Position numbers and translations under genes: made by a program. Shown piece after piece: positions 63,487 to 64,000 of a stretch of DNA of 64,000 bases. Positions within the stretch are counted from its first letter, which is position 1, and each line of letters starts with the position of its first letter. A model generated the notes under the pieces. It saw nothing but the letters and a program-made list of their open reading frames with translations. It was not told the DNA's origin and did not search any database. Origin of the DNA: Spirochaetota bacterium (GTDB lineage Bacteria > Spirochaetota > Spirochaetia > Treponematales > Rectinemataceae); the NCBI GenBank assembly GCA_029778945.1, contig JAKPBN010000444.1:1-64000 (forward strand), read 5' to 3'.

Positions 63487-64000
63487 ATGGCACTCACGGA
63501 TTTTAGGCCGATGGAGGAACGCTGCAGCTCCTGCCTTGGCTGCAAGTGGATTCCCTTCGACAAGGTAAAGAGCCTCAGGTTCGGGGAGAACTGCCCGAGC
63601 ATCTCCTATGGCAACTTCAACGCGTATTCCGCCCGGGGGCGCTTTGTGCTCGGCCTCGCCCTCCAGACGGGAGACGCCGATCTCTCGGAGACGACGACCG
63701 AGGTGATCCAGAGCTGCATGTCCTGCGGCGCCTGCGACGTGGCCTGCAAGGTCACCCGCTATAACCTTGAGCCCCTTGACCACAACATCGAGCTCAAGGC
63801 CCACGCGATTGCCGCGGGCAAGGTCCATCCCGAGCAGAAAAAGATCATGGATGCCCTGTCCAAGGAAAAGACCATGATCCCAGGGAAGTCCAAAGCCGAT
63901 AGGCTCGCCTGGGCCGAGGGCCTCGGCCTCAAGGACCTGAGCAAGACCAAGGGCGAGGTCCTCTTTTTCGCGGGCTGCAAGTACAGCTACGACCCGGCCC
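63487..64000 (+). CDS. Fe-S oxidoreductase (GlcF/HdrD-like), truncated by window end
   Basis: 171 codons are visible. Cysteine clusters CSSCLGC and CMSCGACDVACK indicate [4Fe-4S] sites, the first shorter than a standard ferredoxin motif. The sequence at the window edge, LFFAGCKYSYD, starts a CCG-type domain. With the FAD protein it would form a GlcDF-like membrane-associated dehydrogenase. The C-terminus is outside the window. Confidence 0.75.
   Translation, partial: MALTDFRPMEERCSSCLGCKWIPFDKVKSLRFGENCPSISYGNFNAYSARGRFVLGLALQTGDADLSETTTEVIQSCMSCGACDVACKVTRYNLEPLDHNIELKAHAIAAGKVHPEQKKIMDALSKEKTMIPGKSKADRLAWAEGLGLKDLSKTKGEVLFFAGCKYSYDPA

Overview
The window is a 64 kb piece of a high-GC, Gram-negative, anaerobic-type chromosome. 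A fused IspD-IspF protein next to a CarD-like RNA polymerase regulator, many chemoreceptors and c-di-GMP proteins, and the abundance of TRAP and tripartite tricarboxylate (TTT) transporters best fit Spirochaetota (Treponema-like lineages). That placement is inference from gene content, not a database result. No rRNA, tRNA, CRISPR array, prophage or insertion sequence was recognised.

Layout. 1-5.5 kb: end of an FtsX-type ABC permease, a LolA-like protein, an outer-membrane barrel, a DHA2-type exporter, AzlCD and a Nudix hydrolase. 5.5-17.5 kb: a central-carbon block. An IclR regulator and a transcarboxylase 5S/OadA-type subunit lie on the minus strand. Divergent from them is one long run: 2-oxoglutarate:ferredoxin oxidoreductase (korDABC), two-chain methylmalonyl-CoA mutase, MeaB, epimerase, 12S/MmdA carboxyltransferase, an OadG-like anchor and a biotin carrier, closed by a strong terminator. 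Together these convert 2-oxoglutarate to succinyl-CoA and interconvert it with propionyl-CoA, probably with transcarboxylation between methylmalonyl-CoA and pyruvate. 17.5-30 kb: housekeeping and envelope genes (lgt, deacetylase, ankyrin protein, YihQ-like GH31, permease, ispDF, carD, VTT protein, chemoreceptor, asnB).

30-44.6 kb: signalling and unknowns. These include a 943-residue membrane protein with a split, degenerate PHP domain, two GGDEF/EAL proteins, an HD-GYP protein, a second chemoreceptor-like protein, a queuosine-precursor transporter, an ICMT-SRPBCC fusion, a LOG protein and an aldo/keto reductase. 44.6-54.8 kb: a catabolic island. AraD-type, YhcH-type and FCD-regulator genes on the minus strand face a plus-strand run of a ModA-like protein lacking a signal peptide, GalB-type hydratase, GalC/LigK-type aldolase, a DUF1932 dehydrogenase, TctCBA and a GntR/FCD regulator. 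It looks like the lower half of the gallate/protocatechuate 4,5-cleavage route with no ring dioxygenase in view, coupled to a tricarboxylate importer. Its products, pyruvate and oxaloacetate, are also the pair handled by the transcarboxylase encoded upstream.

54.8-64 kb: a histidine kinase and a frameshifted response regulator, a TRAP transporter (dctP also frameshifted), RarD, and an FAD oxidase plus Fe-S protein that runs off the end. Two single-base frameshifts within 0.6 kb could be real, regulated, or consensus errors.

Several gene junctions hold short repeats and palindromes: hairpin-forming simple repeats supply the stop codons of convergent genes at two places, a 165-bp imperfect palindrome interrupts the mutase genes, and a tandem pair of hairpins with one compensatory change lies downstream of the deacetylase gene. 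IclR-type operator repeats and several good sigma-70 promoters, including a probably leaderless one for carD, are also visible.
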